A stretch of 64,000 nt of DNA. It comes from Coturnix japonica (lineage: Eukaryota; Chordata; Aves; Galliformes; Phasianidae). The stretch's first letter is position 1; every line of letters starts with the position of its first letter. The notes under the pieces were generated by a model that searched no databases, was not told where the DNA came from, and was given only the letters and a program-made list of their open reading frames with translations. Positions 39,462 to 53,785 of the stretch are shown in pieces. Where the stretch lies: contig NC_029532.1 in NCBI RefSeq assembly GCF_001577835.2, forward strand, positions 5,660,606 through 5,724,605, in the 5' to 3' direction. A program made the translations under genes and the position numbers.

Positions 39462-42400
39462 CTAAAGCAAATGAGAGGAAGAGAACAACACTGATATTTA
39501 TTTGAAGTAGGCATGTCCAAACACTACCAATAGTGTAAGTGCCTTAACTCACGCTCCTTACCCTATCTGCTTCATTTCTGTAGCAAACTTTGTTACCTTA
39601 ATGATGAACATAGCTCAAGACACAAGACAGAGCAGGAACAGCAGTTCCTAAATTCAAAGCCTGCACAAAGTCAGTAAGCTTTACCTATTTCAGAGAGCGT
39701 CTTCATGCAAAGGACACAGGGTAGAATAAGAACACAGTTGGGATGTAATGCAGAGACTCCCATGAATGTGCTGACTCAAGCTAGTAAATCCACAGCAGGC
39801 AGCTCTGGGTAAACATAGCCACGCTGCCTCTAGACCCGTGCTGCTGGCACTGAGCCTGCTTGCACATCCCCATGCTGGTGCAATGGTGAGTGTGACATCT
39901 CAGAATCAAGAACTGGCAGCTACAGCTGTCAGAGGATCCCCTTCAAGAGAACAGAACAGGCCTGCAGAGAGTGCCAGGATCAGCTGCAAACGAAGGGAGC
40001 CACCAGAAACATCCTAACTGGAAGCTATCTGCACATTGAATAGCAAAAGTCTTAACCATGCTGATTACTACAGCCCCTGGTCTGGGCCCCCAGTTTTATA
40101 TGGAATTCTCAAGATATGGGCTCAATGTAAATAATTAGTGTTATACTTACATTGCTCCCCATGGCTTGGCTAAAAGAGCAGAGTCATGCACTCACAAGGA
40201 GACGTATGAAATATGGAAGAATACACAAATGGCATGACTTTATTTTTCCCTAGCAAACTCCGGGGGAAAAAAGAGATGGTTGGTCTTGTATCACCGCCTC
40301 TCATATACCATATGGTAAACAGCTCTGCTCTGCTGTGTCATCTTCCATAAACATCTGATATTTCAATTCACATCAGAACTGCAGCCACCCTTCTTCTGGC
40401 AAACAGACCACAACCAGTTTCTGGAGGCAAATTATTTGAAATATGCTCAGAAAACCACAGATATACTCTCACTGACATATGCTTCTCTCTCGCACATAGA
40501 GATGTGAACTGAGATGGAAACTGCAGCAATACAGGAAGAAGGAGAGCACATTAAGACACGCTAGAAAAATAACTCTTCCTTGATGCAACCCTAATCATCT
40601 CTGCTAAATATCTGGACTAAATATAGAACATCACCGTACTCTTTGAGTCACTGATTAGATGACAGCAAGAAGTAAACAGGTACCTAATGTAGGGGAATCT
40701 TACAAAAATAGATGTGTACAAACAAACAGATCTGCAACAGAGAGGGATGTTGAAGTGCCCATCTTCCCAAGCTTGCCCGAGCAGCAGAGCTATCCGCACC
40801 CAGGTACCCCAACAGCTCTGTAACCAGGTGAGCACTCTGGAACCCAGCAGCTCTGTGACACAGGGACTGCTTCTCTGGGTGCCCAGCAGCTGCAAGCACT
40901 GGACATCCCTTTAGTCTTTGCTCCATCAGATTCCTTATGGCTTGCAGGGTAAGATGCTCTGATGACCTTTCCCTTTAGTTTCAACATAACATTTAAGCAA
41001 AAAGAAGAGGAAAAAAAAAAAGCAGGATTAGGAGAAATCTGAAGTGCAAATGCTTTGGAAGTATCCCACTTCCTAACAGTGTGCATGAATGAATTCAGAG
41101 AGGCAATGGTTTTGCACGAGACATCTCCAAGCTGTCAGATCTCTTATTAAATGAGAGGTGTGACCTGCCCACCTTCTCATACAAATCATCCAACCTGTCA
41201 TTGTAAATAGACTCACTCATTAAAAAACAAAACAAAACATGGAAACAAATGAACTTTCTACCATTACAGGTAGAATTAACAGCTCTAATCTAAGCACTTC
41301 AGCATCTTTATGCTCTACACCAGCATCAATAGTGACTTATAAACACCGAGGGAGCCCAGTTACGAATCAGTGTACAAAGTACTGTACAGACTTGGAAAGA
41401 AGACTGCCAGAACCACTCTCTGCACAGACATCACACTCACATCTTCCAGTGAGGGCCTAAGGTTGGGTTTTCTAGCCCTGGAGTAATAGCTTAAATTTAA
41501 GTTACTACTTCCCCTATTCTACAGGACTCTCATGTTCAAGTGACAGAAGTTGTCCTTGATTTTTCTGGCTGCACAACTGCACCTTTAATACTACAAATTC
41601 ACAACCTCTTGCTAACATAAATGAAGAGCATACACTGCTTCCATTCTGTGTATGTCTCCTTATTCATCTCAGATGATAATTAAAAGCAAACCCCAAACTT
41701 TCAATCAAATACTACTTCTCTGGAGTTCTCAAGCCTGCCCTTTTCTTCTAAGCTTCAATCTCAAAGCTGCCAGGTTTAGTTTGTCCTTCAGCCAAACCAG
41801 TCATCAGAAAACACAGCTACATTGGAAGGTTGGTTTTCTGTTTGCTCTTAAACTTTTCTTTCATTGAGTTGCTTGCATTGGTCAGTCAGTGCAGAGACAG
41901 CTGGCATAAAAAGAAACACCATGACAATAATCCCTGTCCTAGCAGGATAATGTTTTGCTCAGCTGATGCAGCCCCACAGGGTGTCTGTAGTGGTGGAGGC
42001 TATTTTAAAGGAAGCCATAAAGCCCCATGAAATGCACATTGTGCCAATAAGCCTGCTGCTTCAGCTAACGGTTCTGCCACTTCCTTTGGCAATGCAGAAC
42101 ATTTAACGGGTGGCTCATTTTCTTGCTGCTGCTCCTGCAGCACAGGGTACTATTTGTTTTGATTGCAAAATTAGAAGGCAGCAAAGCTTTCTGTTATCAC
42201 AAGAGCCTGACAACTCTTTATGTCATACAGTGTTTCTGCACGGTTACTTGGACACTGACCAAAACCTGGAGCAATTCCAGCCCAGCCAGAAGTGGTGACA
42301 TAAATCTTCCCACCAGGGAAAATTATCAAGTGTAAGAGATGTTCCTTGACCTCACCTTTATCTACATATCATTATTTACATTTTGGTGGCACAGAAGCCG

Positions 42401-45400
42401 TGCAGATCAGGGCCCTCAGCGCCCTGCAGACAGGAGTGAGACCCTGTTCCTACCTGGAGGAGCTGCTGCTCTCTGCACGCTGCAGTGATGAGGACTGCAG
42501 CAGAGTCCCAAAGCACAGGTTGAAGGTTTTGTCAGCCAGTTGCTCAAGAGAAACATCACCAGTGTGGAAGGCAGAACCAGAGGATTTCTAAAGGCAGGAA
42601 GGAGGCAGGATCATGATCAAACAGCCGGGCAGTGGGAGCTGCAGCTCCAAGCATCGCTCCTCAACCAGGCTCAGTGCAGCAACCAGAACAGATGCTTGCT
42701 CCCTTTCCCCAGGCAGCAGCAATAGCTGAAAAGTTGGTCAGATTTGCTACCATATGTTATTCTCTGTCTCAGGGAAGCAGCAGGCACATTTTCATGTTGC
42801 CCAGGCTTTCTTCCAGCCGTGGGAGAGCTTTAGCACACTCCTACTACTTCTGAGGTGCAGAAATTAGAAATTAAGGTTCTGGGAAAGACTGCCAGCTGAT
42901 CAGATTCCCACAAACACACGTTCCAAGACAGACACATACACAGGTATTTGGTTATAAAACATGTAACAGGCAGCGAGCAGAACCGTCTTTCCGGCCTTTC
43001 CTGAGTTGCCTAATTGAAGAGTAAGATTCCTTTTCCTGCTGCCACTGTGATTACATATACATTACTCAGTGCATGAGCCACTTTAGCAGGAAGATGTTGG
43101 GTAGCAGAGAACTGAAAGTACAGAGCTTTACATTTTAACAGCAGCCAGACAAAGTTTAGAAGAGGTAGCATGTGAATTTGGTTTACTTAAGAACCCAGAA
43201 ATCATATGGGGTAAACTAAACACCATCCAATAACTGGGAAAACTGCTTTTAACTCAAGTGCCTGGTGGCAACCCTGTTCCTATAAAGAAATCTCTTTTTC
43301 CTCCAAACCAAGTAAACTCCACTACCTTTAAAATATCTTAAGAAAGGAAATGGGGCATAGAGACTTACTGGGTTGACTCCAAGCCTTGCTATTACTACAC
43401 GGTCCAGAGACCCTAAAGCAACCAAGTTCCAGATCCAGGCACCTTTGTAGTCCCAGGAATGATTTTCATTGATTTTGAAGACTATTGTATCACCACTTAC
43501 TATAATACATGAACTGTATGGCCCAAATACCAGTCAAAACAGATCAGATCATGAAGACAGTTGCACCCATTCCATGTCTACAGCTGTAGGAAGCAGGAAT
43601 ACACTACCACTCCTTCAGGCTGCCCAAAAGAAAACAGAGCTGGTGCATGCCCTCCTCTTCCTCCCACTCTACTTTCCTTCACAGCCCTGTCTAGGAATTG
43701 AGCTTCAGGCAGCTTTCACTGCCTACTGACTTCATATCAGCGGGGATGTTCTCTTTGAAAGCAAATGCATCTGCAACTTGAAACCAAGACTTGAGGGCAG
43801 ACAAGCTGCTTTATCATCCAACACTTCCTTGGCAGACACACGCATGCTACACACAGCGTACCACCCCCTCAGGACTGGGGATGAAGCATTTGCACCTGGC
43901 TTCAATGCAGGAAATGGGAATTTGGCTTGAGTGCTCCTTTAGCATACTGCAGCTTTACAGTCTGAACGTCCATTCAGCTGTCCCTGTCGTCCCCTATATT
44001 GTTATTTCCACATATAAAAGATTAACGTTTTTATTTCTGTATATCAAGTTGTGCACAACCCCAGCATCGTCCTGAGACTCAAAGATGGAACTGTGCCCTT
44101 AGCTTACATCTGTGTGAGGGTGGGGAAAAGAACAGCAGATTAACTCAGTTCCTTAGCTTTTGACTTGGTTAGTTTAACTCTTGTCAGATTATACAGATGG
44201 ATTTCCCAGCTTTGGTCTCTCCTTTGCTATTATAAGAGCAGGTGTTTCCTCAGTCAGGAGCCTGTCTATTCCTAACCAGTAGATAAGAGTTAGCCAGAGG
44301 TGTAACTGGCAGTTTTGAGGGCTTTCAGCTCCAATACACCCCACAAACAAGGTTGCTTTAAGATGGCTTACATCATGCTTCAAAAATCAGGGGAACCCCA
44401 GAGTTACTTTATCCAATGAATATACTGTAGTCTGCAAGGACTTTGCTGGATACCCCAAATAAATTGATGGCCCTTCTGATAATTGTGGGCTGACACATTT
44501 CTCCCCACTGAGCTGCTAATGGCACAGAAAGCACCTTCTAATCGAGTCTGAGCAAGAATTCAGATGCATGTCATATACCTTCTCCAACGCAAATCACATA
44601 GGGCTCAATTGCCTTCTAAAGGCTGCAGTTTCAACTGCAGAGTGGTATTTCACAGTATAGTCTTTTATATACTATACAGTATAGTCTTTTTCTCATAGCT
44701 TTGAATTTGCTTCTCAAAAGAGCTTAGACAACCTGCTTCTGCAATGGATTACATACAGTTGATCTTGCTTTAGAGCAGGGTAAGGACAAGTTAAGTTCTG
44801 TCTCATCTTTCATTTCATTATAGAGATTTAGCTTAAAAAGGAAAGCGTTTCGGAGATCACCTATGCCTGGGCAGTCGCCTAGTGCCATTTCTACCTAGCC
44901 AGGAGAAGTGTAGATACAACAAAGCTACCTTGCATGACCCACAGATCTGAACCCATATCATCTCAATCACGAATAGAGCCAGGCAGTCAGGGTTCACAGA
45001 GAAAGAAAATAAGGTGAATCTGCTTCTAAACATATGCTGTCTTACACCTCACTGCAACACATCTGCTACTGCCATACAGCAAGTGCTTATATGGCATTTT
45101 CTAGCACTTGTAGGGGTTACTGTAGTCCTCCAATAGACTATGTGTAGCACAAGTCCTGCAGCCTTGGACACCAGGTAAAAACCAAGCGCTGGCACACAGA
45201 CACATACCATGCAATCACCCAGCACTTTAGCAGCAGGATGGAGAGGGTCCTGGGGGAGGCTGAAGGCACGCTGGAAGCATGGTATAAGCAAAGACAGACA
45301 GCAAACATCTCAGCATCTGTGTGGATACAATAACTACTTCAAGTCTCATCCTGCACAACACTAAGCAACTCTCCCCTTTACTAAGCTGCATGGTTTCTGT

Positions 45401-48400
45401 GGTTCTGCACCACTCTCTAGATGGGTTTTGTAGATTTATCACCTACCAGAGATAACTAATTGGCCCATTAAAAATAAACCTCTAAGGAAGGTTTGGGCAA
45501 AGACACGACTCAGGCTACGCAGTTTTGGGTCCCTTGCCCTTCTCTATCTGTCTGTCAGGGAGAGATGCAATGACAAAGAAGGCTAAGTGCTATCTGGAGT
45601 TGGAAAGTCTGTTCAGAAAGAGATATTTGTGGGCACTCCCACTGTCAGGGTTGATAGTTAACCTAGACAACATGGCCCAGACCTGAAGATACATCTTCAT
45701 TACACGATGGCAGCAGAACAATTCCCACTGTACAAGCATAAGGCGTACAATATTAGAGACTCTAAGAAGTTGGATCCCAGTCAAGGGAAGGAAGGAATCT
45801 CCATGTTCACATAAATACTGAGTTCAGAAACATTGCTGATGGGCGTAACAAAAGACTGCAGCCTTGGTTGCAACTTCCAAGCACTGGACAATCCTGCAAA
45901 CTCAGAACCAGCACAAAATCAGTTTGCTGCCTTGGTGTTACAGATAAGTATCATCACTTTAAACTTCACAGATGGACAGAATCTACTGCTCCACCTCTGC
46001 TCTATTTGCTTCTGCATTTAACTCCCTGCCTTGCAATCAATTAGAACTATGCATCTACTTGCTCACTTGGGTTTGAACTGCAGTCACTCATTATCAGCAT
46101 CGTTCACACCAGTACTCCCAATACACGTCCCATATCACTCCCATATACCACATCCCATTCACTCCCAAGCTCTGCCTCCTATCTCCTCCTGATCAGCTAT
46201 TACTCTACAGCCAAACTTATCCAAAGAATGACTTACCCTATAAAAGAGGCTACTGCAGGTTCATGCTGTGACTCCAGAAATCACCTATACCATTTTTCAG
46301 CTGTATTATTAAAAATAAATAAATAACAACACTGTCACCAATCCAAGCTTCAAATGATACAGACATAATAGAAACAGATGTACATCCCTTAAAGCTTAAC
46401 ATGGCAACACCCACAAAGGCTTCAGAACTCTTAATGGGATTATGGTGTGTGTACAGTCACATTCAAGCTCAGTTATTGACTCCCCATTCTGTAGGTTTTC
46501 CAGTTCCCTACTTGCAAAGTTAGGATACAAATATTTCCCCTATCACTCACTAATAAAGCCATTAGTCTCTTCCCATAGCAAGTCAGTTCCTAATGCTGCA
46601 TGACAACACACCAGCATCACCACCACCACTTAGAAACGTTACAGATGCTGTCCTCAGGGGTACCTCCATGCCAGCACTGAAAGAGAAGACAGACTTTAAC
46701 AGACACAGATTGGTACACTAACTCATTACAAGCATTTCACAATACACAGTATAACTATCTAAGAGGCTCATTATAGTAAAATAGCTTCTTTCATCAGCAG
46801 ACCTCCCTTGTGCACAAACTGTGCCCCAGTGCAGCCTTGCATTCATTTTTAAAATTCATTTTTATATTATATTTAGAGCAGATTTGTTTTAGGGCATGAA
46901 ACACTGAAAGCAGATCAGAAACTGCTGGTTTCAAATGCTCTCTGAGCTGCACACTACAACTTTCCCAAGCAGACAGAGGTCTATCTAAAGCAGTCTGTGA
47001 CACTCAAGTGGCTTTGAGGGGATGGACAATGAAGTGAAAGGGATGGAATTACTATGACATAAAATTACTACTTGTTAGCTGAGCCGCAGTAATGTTACAC
47101 TTGGTAATGGGGCAGAGCGACTACACCCACCCACCAAGTTAATTACTGCAGGTTGACAGATGAGCAGTAATGTATCACACTGCTGTAGCCCTTCTATTTA
47201 TGACCACCATTCATCCCCTACCAACGTTCCCCTAGACAGGTTGCACTGACTTAGCTCTGTTTCCATACCAATTTAAGCACCTCATCCTAACAAACACATT
47301 GTCCCAGGATATCACAGTGTTAATGCAAAGTAAATATACACAAACAAGCACAAAAGAGTACAGGTGGGCTATATCACGTGAAAGGTGCCTCACTGCTTTT
47401 GCTAAGCTTGGATGCATCATAAATTTGCCCAACTATGCAAGGAAGTTGCAGGTCAGCTCGGGTGTGATCAGCTGTGCTAGCTAAGCTGCTGTCACTCCTC
47501 AAGAGGACATAAGGCAGTTTCAACTGCCTGCATTTATGCATCTCATTTAAACTCCCAAGCAGTCAGCAAAAAAAAAGGGGCGTAAATGTATTCTGAATTC
47601 TATTATCCCTGCCTATGTGGGGAGTTACACTGCTAACAGGGGAAGGTGCGTGCACAGTGGGGAAGGGAACACAGCTCTCTCCACTGACCACAGCTGCTCA
47701 CCTCTAATAGCCACAGTCAGACAAGCACTCTAGCAAGAACTAGGGGGAGCAGACCCTCTTTCACACAGCAACTCAAAGAGCTGCACTTTACAGCTGTTTC
47801 ACAGATCATAACCAGAACTGTAAACACCAAAAGCTGCCAAAAGGCAAGGCTTTCCAGTAAGAAAGAGCATTTTCTCTTATACTCACATACAATTCTTATG
47901 TCTACAGCATAGAACGAATGTATTTTCAGCAGACCAGTTTCCATGCTGCCCACTGTACAGCAGAGCTCCCAAACCAGCCTTGGTAAGGAAGAAGTCTGCA
48001 TCCCAAGTCCCTTAGCAGCAAACCAGCACTATACCGCAAGTTTCCCCTCTTGCTTATAGACATCTGTTGGCCAGTGCAGATCTGGAAAACAGATTTCTCT
48101 TGGCATGGTCACATTGGAGAGTTGTGAGGAAGTGCAGTTCCCTCCAGGCACCTCCCATGGTGTTATACAAGGATAGCATAAAAAGACAAAGTTACACAAG
48201 GAAAAAGTGTGCCTTTGTTCCAGCACTGCTGGGGTTTGGTTACAACAGGTCGAGTCAGTCACACACACAGTGCATCCTTGCTGGTGTGATTGTGTCAGGG
48301 AGCACCCTGCATGAGTATCAGTGCAGCTGCATCATCAGTGAAGCGCTGTGAGTTTCGAGTTCAGAAGTAAAACCAGCTCTCAAAGCTAGAAAGGAAAAAT

Positions 48401-50796
48401 GCAATGTTGCTGTTTCTGCCTCTTCTTCCATTAGATGGAGAAAAGAAAGATTTAAAGAGGAGTACACGAGGTCATTTCCACAGACCTGTGTCAGCCAGGA
48501 CTGAATGTAAATCTCACTGTCTGAAGATAAATGGACTCAGGAATCACTTCAGTCAGTTCATGTCATTCCAGGTTGGTCCCCATTTCATAGAACTTTCACC
48601 TCTTTTTTCTTTGTTCCACCTGTTGCAATTCCAGTGAAGGGGAAAATGCCAAGCCCTGGTTCCAGCAAAGGACTGAGATGCACAAACCTTCCTTTCTGCC
48701 CAGGTTATCCGTGCTGCTGAAATACATCCAGACACAATGGTGTCTTCTTATCAGACTCAGGCTAGAAAGAGAATGAGGCCCAGCAAGGTGTGAAAGGAAT
48801 CCAAAAAAAGCAAATGTTTCTTCACTTGGTGGCTTATCAGCAAGACTGGGGGAAGGAATGAGAGCTAAGAGAAAAAAAGCAGCTTTAGCAGCACATTACA
48901 GTGAATTTCCATACTGTTCTCCAAAAGAATTTAAATCCTTTCCTTTTAACGTTGGCTTTAGCAGCAAGTGGGTTATAGAGGACTTCCTCCCTTTCACTGC
49001 AGTGTTAGCGTGCCCCAAAGAAAGTCGCTCATCTCTGACAAGCGCTAATGACCGACAAAAACCCAACAACATCACAGTAAGACACTGAGGAATGAAAAGC
49101 TTGAGATGCACACATCCTTCCAAAATGTCCTGACAGCTCAATGAGCAGCACAGCAAACAATGGCTCCTTCCTAATTCCCAGAACTCTATTGCTTGCAGTG
49201 GTGTTCTGGGCTATTACTGGAGAATAATGTGGTAATTTAAGAAAAAGAAAACCAACAACCGACAAAACCAACACAACAAAACATGCAGTTCATGGTAATG
49301 ATTGGGAAACTCGCTGTAGATTAATGAATTCTGCAAATTAGCAAGAGAAAGAGCAACTAGGACTAAAGAGAAACAAACAGCGATGCTCCTTGTTTAGTTA
49401 AGTGCAGCTCTGCCTATACCGAGATCACCTGATAGCTTACCGAAGTCGACAGAGTAATATATTTTGTCAAAGTAATTAAGCCTTTGAAACATGAGCCCCC
49501 ACTACATCACTCAGCTGCTGCTGCTGGGGAGAGGGATTTGACTTGGGAGTTGTTTGTGCTGTCAGTGAGCTCCCAAATGACTCCGGGGGGGAAGGAGCAC
49601 ACAGCCCCAGAGCTGCAGGGCAGGCAGGCCAGGAATGGGGCTGCAGACATCATGGACAATCAGTATTGCTCCTGCACTGCTATAAGGGGGCTGAAGGATG
49701 ACATCGTAAACAGTTCTTAACTCAGGTAAACCAGTATTCGGCTAGATTATTAACCATGATTTAAGTCATTGCTCCTGATGTAGTTACAGCAACCCAAGGA
49801 AACTCCGGTTACGAAGCCCACCGACACACACTTGCAGACACCAACCAAACCAACATCTTTTGAATGTCAGAATGACATCCAGCAGCCACGGAGCTTAGTT
49901 TTGATTTACCTCTGACACCAAAGTCAGTTCGGAGAACAAACCTCAGCTATTTCAAACACATTCTATTTGTACGTGTATTCTTAGTTTAAGCTGCAGGCAT
50001 CGGTCACCGCAACGATCCCCTTCAGCTGGGATAGCTCGAGCACCCAGTGCTAGCAGATAGAGTTTAGAAGACAATACTGCAATCAAGCTGATGCTGAATG
50101 TTGAATAACGCCATTAACCTCCCTTCAACCGTTTCACTAAGCGTGGTCTCAAAGCACTACAGTGTATATTTTTAACCAGCAAGGAGTAAAGAGAAAGAAA
50201 AACACAAGCTTAGCGTTTCTCCTTTAGAGAAAGGGAAGCCGGGAGGTCAGAAGTTGCACTGTTTCAGACGGAGAACTCCCCAAACTTCAGCTAACAAAAC
50301 AGCAGCAAGCAGCGCTGTGCATACACACAGCACACCCGAGGTGCTGGGAGCTGCAAGCAACGTGGATGGAGGGTTTAAGCTTGCAGTGCAGGCAGGCTGC
50401 ATTGGGATTTATGTCCACCCCACGCTTCTCACTGTGCAGCACACACAGCACTCAGGGTCCCCTCTAATATCTCCGCTTGCAAATGGAGATGAGGGTTTCT
50501 GTGTTAAACCCAACTCCTCGGTTTAGAGATACCCCCCTTAGCACACACACACACACTGAACACGTTCAGAGCACTAACAAGCCTACACAAAAACAACCCC
50601 ACTTCTCTATTCCCAGCCAAGCAACAGCAGGTGTGCTCTGCTATTTGCATTACCCCCCAGCCTACTGTTTACTTACACGTACAACTTAGAAACATCGCAA
50701 GTATCGGTGAAGCCCATTTGTTTGCTTATAAAAGAACACAAAGAAGTTGATTTCGGCAACTTCTGCTTCCTGCAGGCACCAAGAGAAGGGCCGTCC
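39462..50796 (-). other. BRD3: BRD3 first intron (5'UTR intron, inferred)
   Basis: About 11.3 kb lie between the probable acceptor of the first coding exon (39462-39463) and the upstream CpG island. No coding gene is supported. I recognise no clear transposon. A small palindromic direct repeat (CAGTATAGTCTTTT twice, about 44652-44690) and several AT-rich islands are present. The upstream limit is a candidate donor (GCCGG, then GTGAGC) at 50796. Confidence 0.6.
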
Positions 50797-51368
50797 CAGC
50801 TCACCCGGCCGAGCAGCGCCTGTTGGCACTCGGAGGGACCCTGCAGGGCTCAGCCTCCCAGCTTAGAGACGCTCGGAGATCCGCGATCTGAACACTGTAG
50901 CTTTGTCTGAAAGTGAAACCAAGCAGCCTACAAACAACGCTTCTATCAGCGGCGCCCACGGAGGGTACAAAAAAAAGCCAACAAGTAGCAGAAACGGAGT
51001 AAAAAAAAGAATTAAACGCTTTCAAGTTTTGGCATTTTATTCCAACCCGAGAGCCACGTCGCCGCTCGCACCGTGGAAGCGCATAAAGTTGAACCAACAA
51101 ACCCTCGCTCCACGCGTGTAGCCCAAGTCCTGCCGAACCCCGCACGGAGCGGTACCGGGGCACTGGGAAATGGAGGGAGCTGCGGGCTGAGCCCCAAAGC
51201 CGGCCCCGAACCCCAGCACCCGTTCCCTTCCCCCCCCCAATCCCTTCTCTTTTCTCCCCCCGCACCCCCTCTTTATTTTCTCTCCCTTTCTTATTTTCGA
51301 TGAGCGCTTACAGCTCTTCTTTCGCTCCTAATGTGTTTTGGTTTTGTTTTTTTTTTTCCCCCTTTCAA

Positions 51369-51378
51369 AAGATGGCGG
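51369..51378 (+). promoter_or_regulatory. YY1-type site AAGATGGCGG
   Basis: AAGATGGCGG matches the YY1 core (AANATGGCGGC) at all but the last base. YY1 sites in this orientation often lie just downstream of start sites on the same strand, which would suggest plus-strand (divergent) initiation here. That is inference. Confidence 0.5.
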
Positions 51379-52100
51379 GCAGAGAGAGAGCGAGAGAGGG
51401 AAAAGCGAGCGAGAGAGGGGGAAGAAGGAGGGGAAATAAAAAAAAGAAGGAGAGGAAAGAAAAGAAAGAAAGAAATTTGCTCTGCGCGGGGCTCGGTGGG
51501 GCCGGGAACGGACGCGCACCCGCCCGGGCGGCTTCGGGCTGGGCGAGGCGACAGGGGGAGCAGGAGAAGGAGAAGAAGCGGCGGAAGAAGAAGAAGAAAA
51601 GGGTGGGCAGGAGCGGCGGGGCCGGGAGGAAATCAATGGGCAGGCTGTGCCCGGCCGCGCTTTGTTGCTTTGTCGCGGCGCACAAAGGCTGCGGGGAGCG
51701 GGGAGCGGCGCTGGGCTCCGCACCGAGGATGAGCGGCAGAAGAAGGAAAGGGGAGGGAAAGAAAAAGAAGAAGAAAATCAGCATCGGCCTTTCCCAAGTG
51801 GGTTTTGCCTTCCCTCCCTTCTTTCCCCGGTCCCCCCCCCCCCTTCCTTCAGAAGCCGTGGCCCAATGCTAGCGACGCACCCCCGAGCATCTAACAAATA
51901 AAGATTAAATAGATTACTTTGCCCCGGCGGCTCCAGCAACGTTTGCCGTACAGTCCCCCTCCAGTTGCTCTTCTTTTTATCCTCGCCAAGGCAGCAGAAT
52001 AGATGCGCTAAGGCGGCCGACGGCTCATGCGCCGGCCGCGGGGCCGTGTGGGGCCCGTAGTGCCGGGTCGGGCCGGGCTGGAGGCGGCGGCGGAGCCCGG

Positions 52101-52113
52101 ACTACAGCTCCCA
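52101..52113 (+). promoter_or_regulatory. ZNF143/STAF site ACTACAGCTCCCA
   Basis: ACTACAGCTCCCAG matches the ZNF143 (SBS) consensus ACTACANNTCCCAG exactly. The motif is typical of CpG-island promoters, close to start sites. It supports a promoter at about 52.0-52.2 kb, presumably for BRD3. Confidence 0.7.
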
Positions 52114-53702
52114 GGAGCCGCCGCGTCCCACCGAGCTCCGGCCCCGCTCCGCTCCCCGGCTGCTGCGGGCACGGCCGGGCTGAGAACGGAGAGACCCGGG
52201 GAGCAGCCCCAGCACCGCGTCCTTCCGCCCACCTCGCGGTCCCAGCTGGGAGCCTCCAGCCCTGCCCGCCCCTGCGGGAGCTGAGCGCTCAGTGGGAAGC
52301 GCTGCTGCTTTCTTTGCTCGTGGGGTTTTTGTTTTTTTGGGGTTTTTTTTTTTCGTCCTGAAGCGTGGTTTGCATTGGGTAACGCGCGCTCGCTTTTATT
52401 ACGCAACAACAAATACGAGCCGCTGTAAAAATAGAACGCGGGCAGAGCGAGCTGGAGTAGGGAGTCACCCAAACAAACGGCAAGAAGCGAGGATGGGGAA
52501 GACCTCCAGCATCACCGCCCACCACCACCATTCCCCCACTAAGCCTTACTAAAACGTTGCTTGGACACAAAGAAACACAAGAAAACCCCAAACCTGACGC
52601 AGCACGAGCTGCTCGGTGCATCCCACAGCGCTGCTTTGCTGATGGTAATCTAAGAGATGCAATAAAAATAACACTCGTTTCACAAATACAAAGCAACCTA
52701 TAAGAGCATCAAGCATAACAACAAACCCTTCAGATATCAAAGACTGGCTGCCTAAACCGCAAAGCAAACGGGAGGGAAAAGAGTTTAAAGAAGATATTAC
52801 GGCAACACAAAGCGTGATCCCAGTGCTGCAGCATGGAAAGCAAAGCACAACTGTTGGAAACAGAACTGGGATATCTCACATAGTTTGGTATCATCTGAAG
52901 ATTGATTATTGCACAGTCAAGAGGATGGATGCTTTGGAAAGCTGCATCTTTATGAACAGCCAAACTGCACATCAGGGCCACTTCCAAACTGGCCTTTCTG
53001 AGTCACTGTGCCCCAATATATGGCTGTATGAATTTGTGACTATCATAACCTGCAAAAGTATCAAACCACAGACATCACCAAAAAGCCCCTAAAAGAAAAC
53101 AGCTGCTGCTTGAAGATCAGGGGTGCAACAGGAGGGCTGGGTCTGCTCACGAAGAAACAAAGCTGCTTCTGACAGGTTCTTGGTTAAATCAGGCAAAGCA
53201 TCTGAAGGTAGGCTGCTATTCACACATAGAAAGAAGAACTGCACTCACCCAGGTGGTGAATGGGCTCTCTGGTTGCACAGCTCTCCTCTTCAGAAAGCAG
53301 CCCCAGCTCCAAGAGATGCTCTCCATTCAGTGCCTGGCCTTTATATGAGCCAAGACGAGCTGCACCCTGGGTTCACTCCTTCTGGTCATGAGGGGAGCAC
53401 AGATGCAAACAATTTGCCTGTGCTCCCTGGGCAGCCACAGCCCTTCACCAGGTGCTCAATCACCAGATCAAGCCTTGACCCAACAGTTCATTCCCCTATA
53501 AAGGCCAAGGAAAAAAAAAGGAGCACAAACAGGAACAACTGGGGGTTTCTGTATATGCAAGAGCTATTGATGAAATATTTGTTTGTTTTCTCCCAAATAT
53601 AGAGAAATTAATGTTAGGCAATGGAGAGCATCATAAAACAGCAAGCCAAGAACAGTAGTTAAGTATATCTTACCCTCCATTGGTTATAACTTCATCCTAA
53701 AT

Positions 53703-53785
53703 TCATAGAATCATAGAATGGCGTGGGTTGAAAAGGACCACAGTGATCATCCAGTTCCAACCCCCTGCTACATGCAGGGTCACCA
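53703..53785 (-). mobile_element. CR1 LINE fragment, reverse orientation
   Basis: TCATAGAATCATAGAATGGC, then GTGGGTTGAAAAGGACCACA, GTGATCATCCAGTTCCAACC and CCCTGCTACATGCAGGGTCACC is the reverse complement of a CR1 3' end, including the tandem 8-bp ATTCTATG terminal repeat. It is a short, 5'-truncated copy and relatively little diverged, so it is the youngest CR1 here. Confidence 0.93.

Larger units (their letters stand above)
50797..52300 (-). promoter_or_regulatory. BRD3: BRD3 CpG-island promoter and noncoding first exon (approximate)
   Basis: The sequence is GC-rich with dense CpG, especially 51480-51730 and 52010-52280, with no TATA box. A minus-strand donor candidate at 50797 (GCTCGGCCGG, then GTGAGC) could end a noncoding first exon. 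The island holds a ZNF143-type site and a YY1-type site, listed separately. A long A/G-rich plus-strand stretch (51370-51610) gives Lys/Glu/Arg-rich frames that are composition artefacts. The transcription start is not determinable by eye. Confidence 0.6.

Noticed and set aside
51300-51872. 190-codon Lys/Arg/Gly-rich plus-strand frame
   Set aside because: It is a CpG-island and polypurine artefact; several overlapping frames on both strands are equally open and none has a domain.
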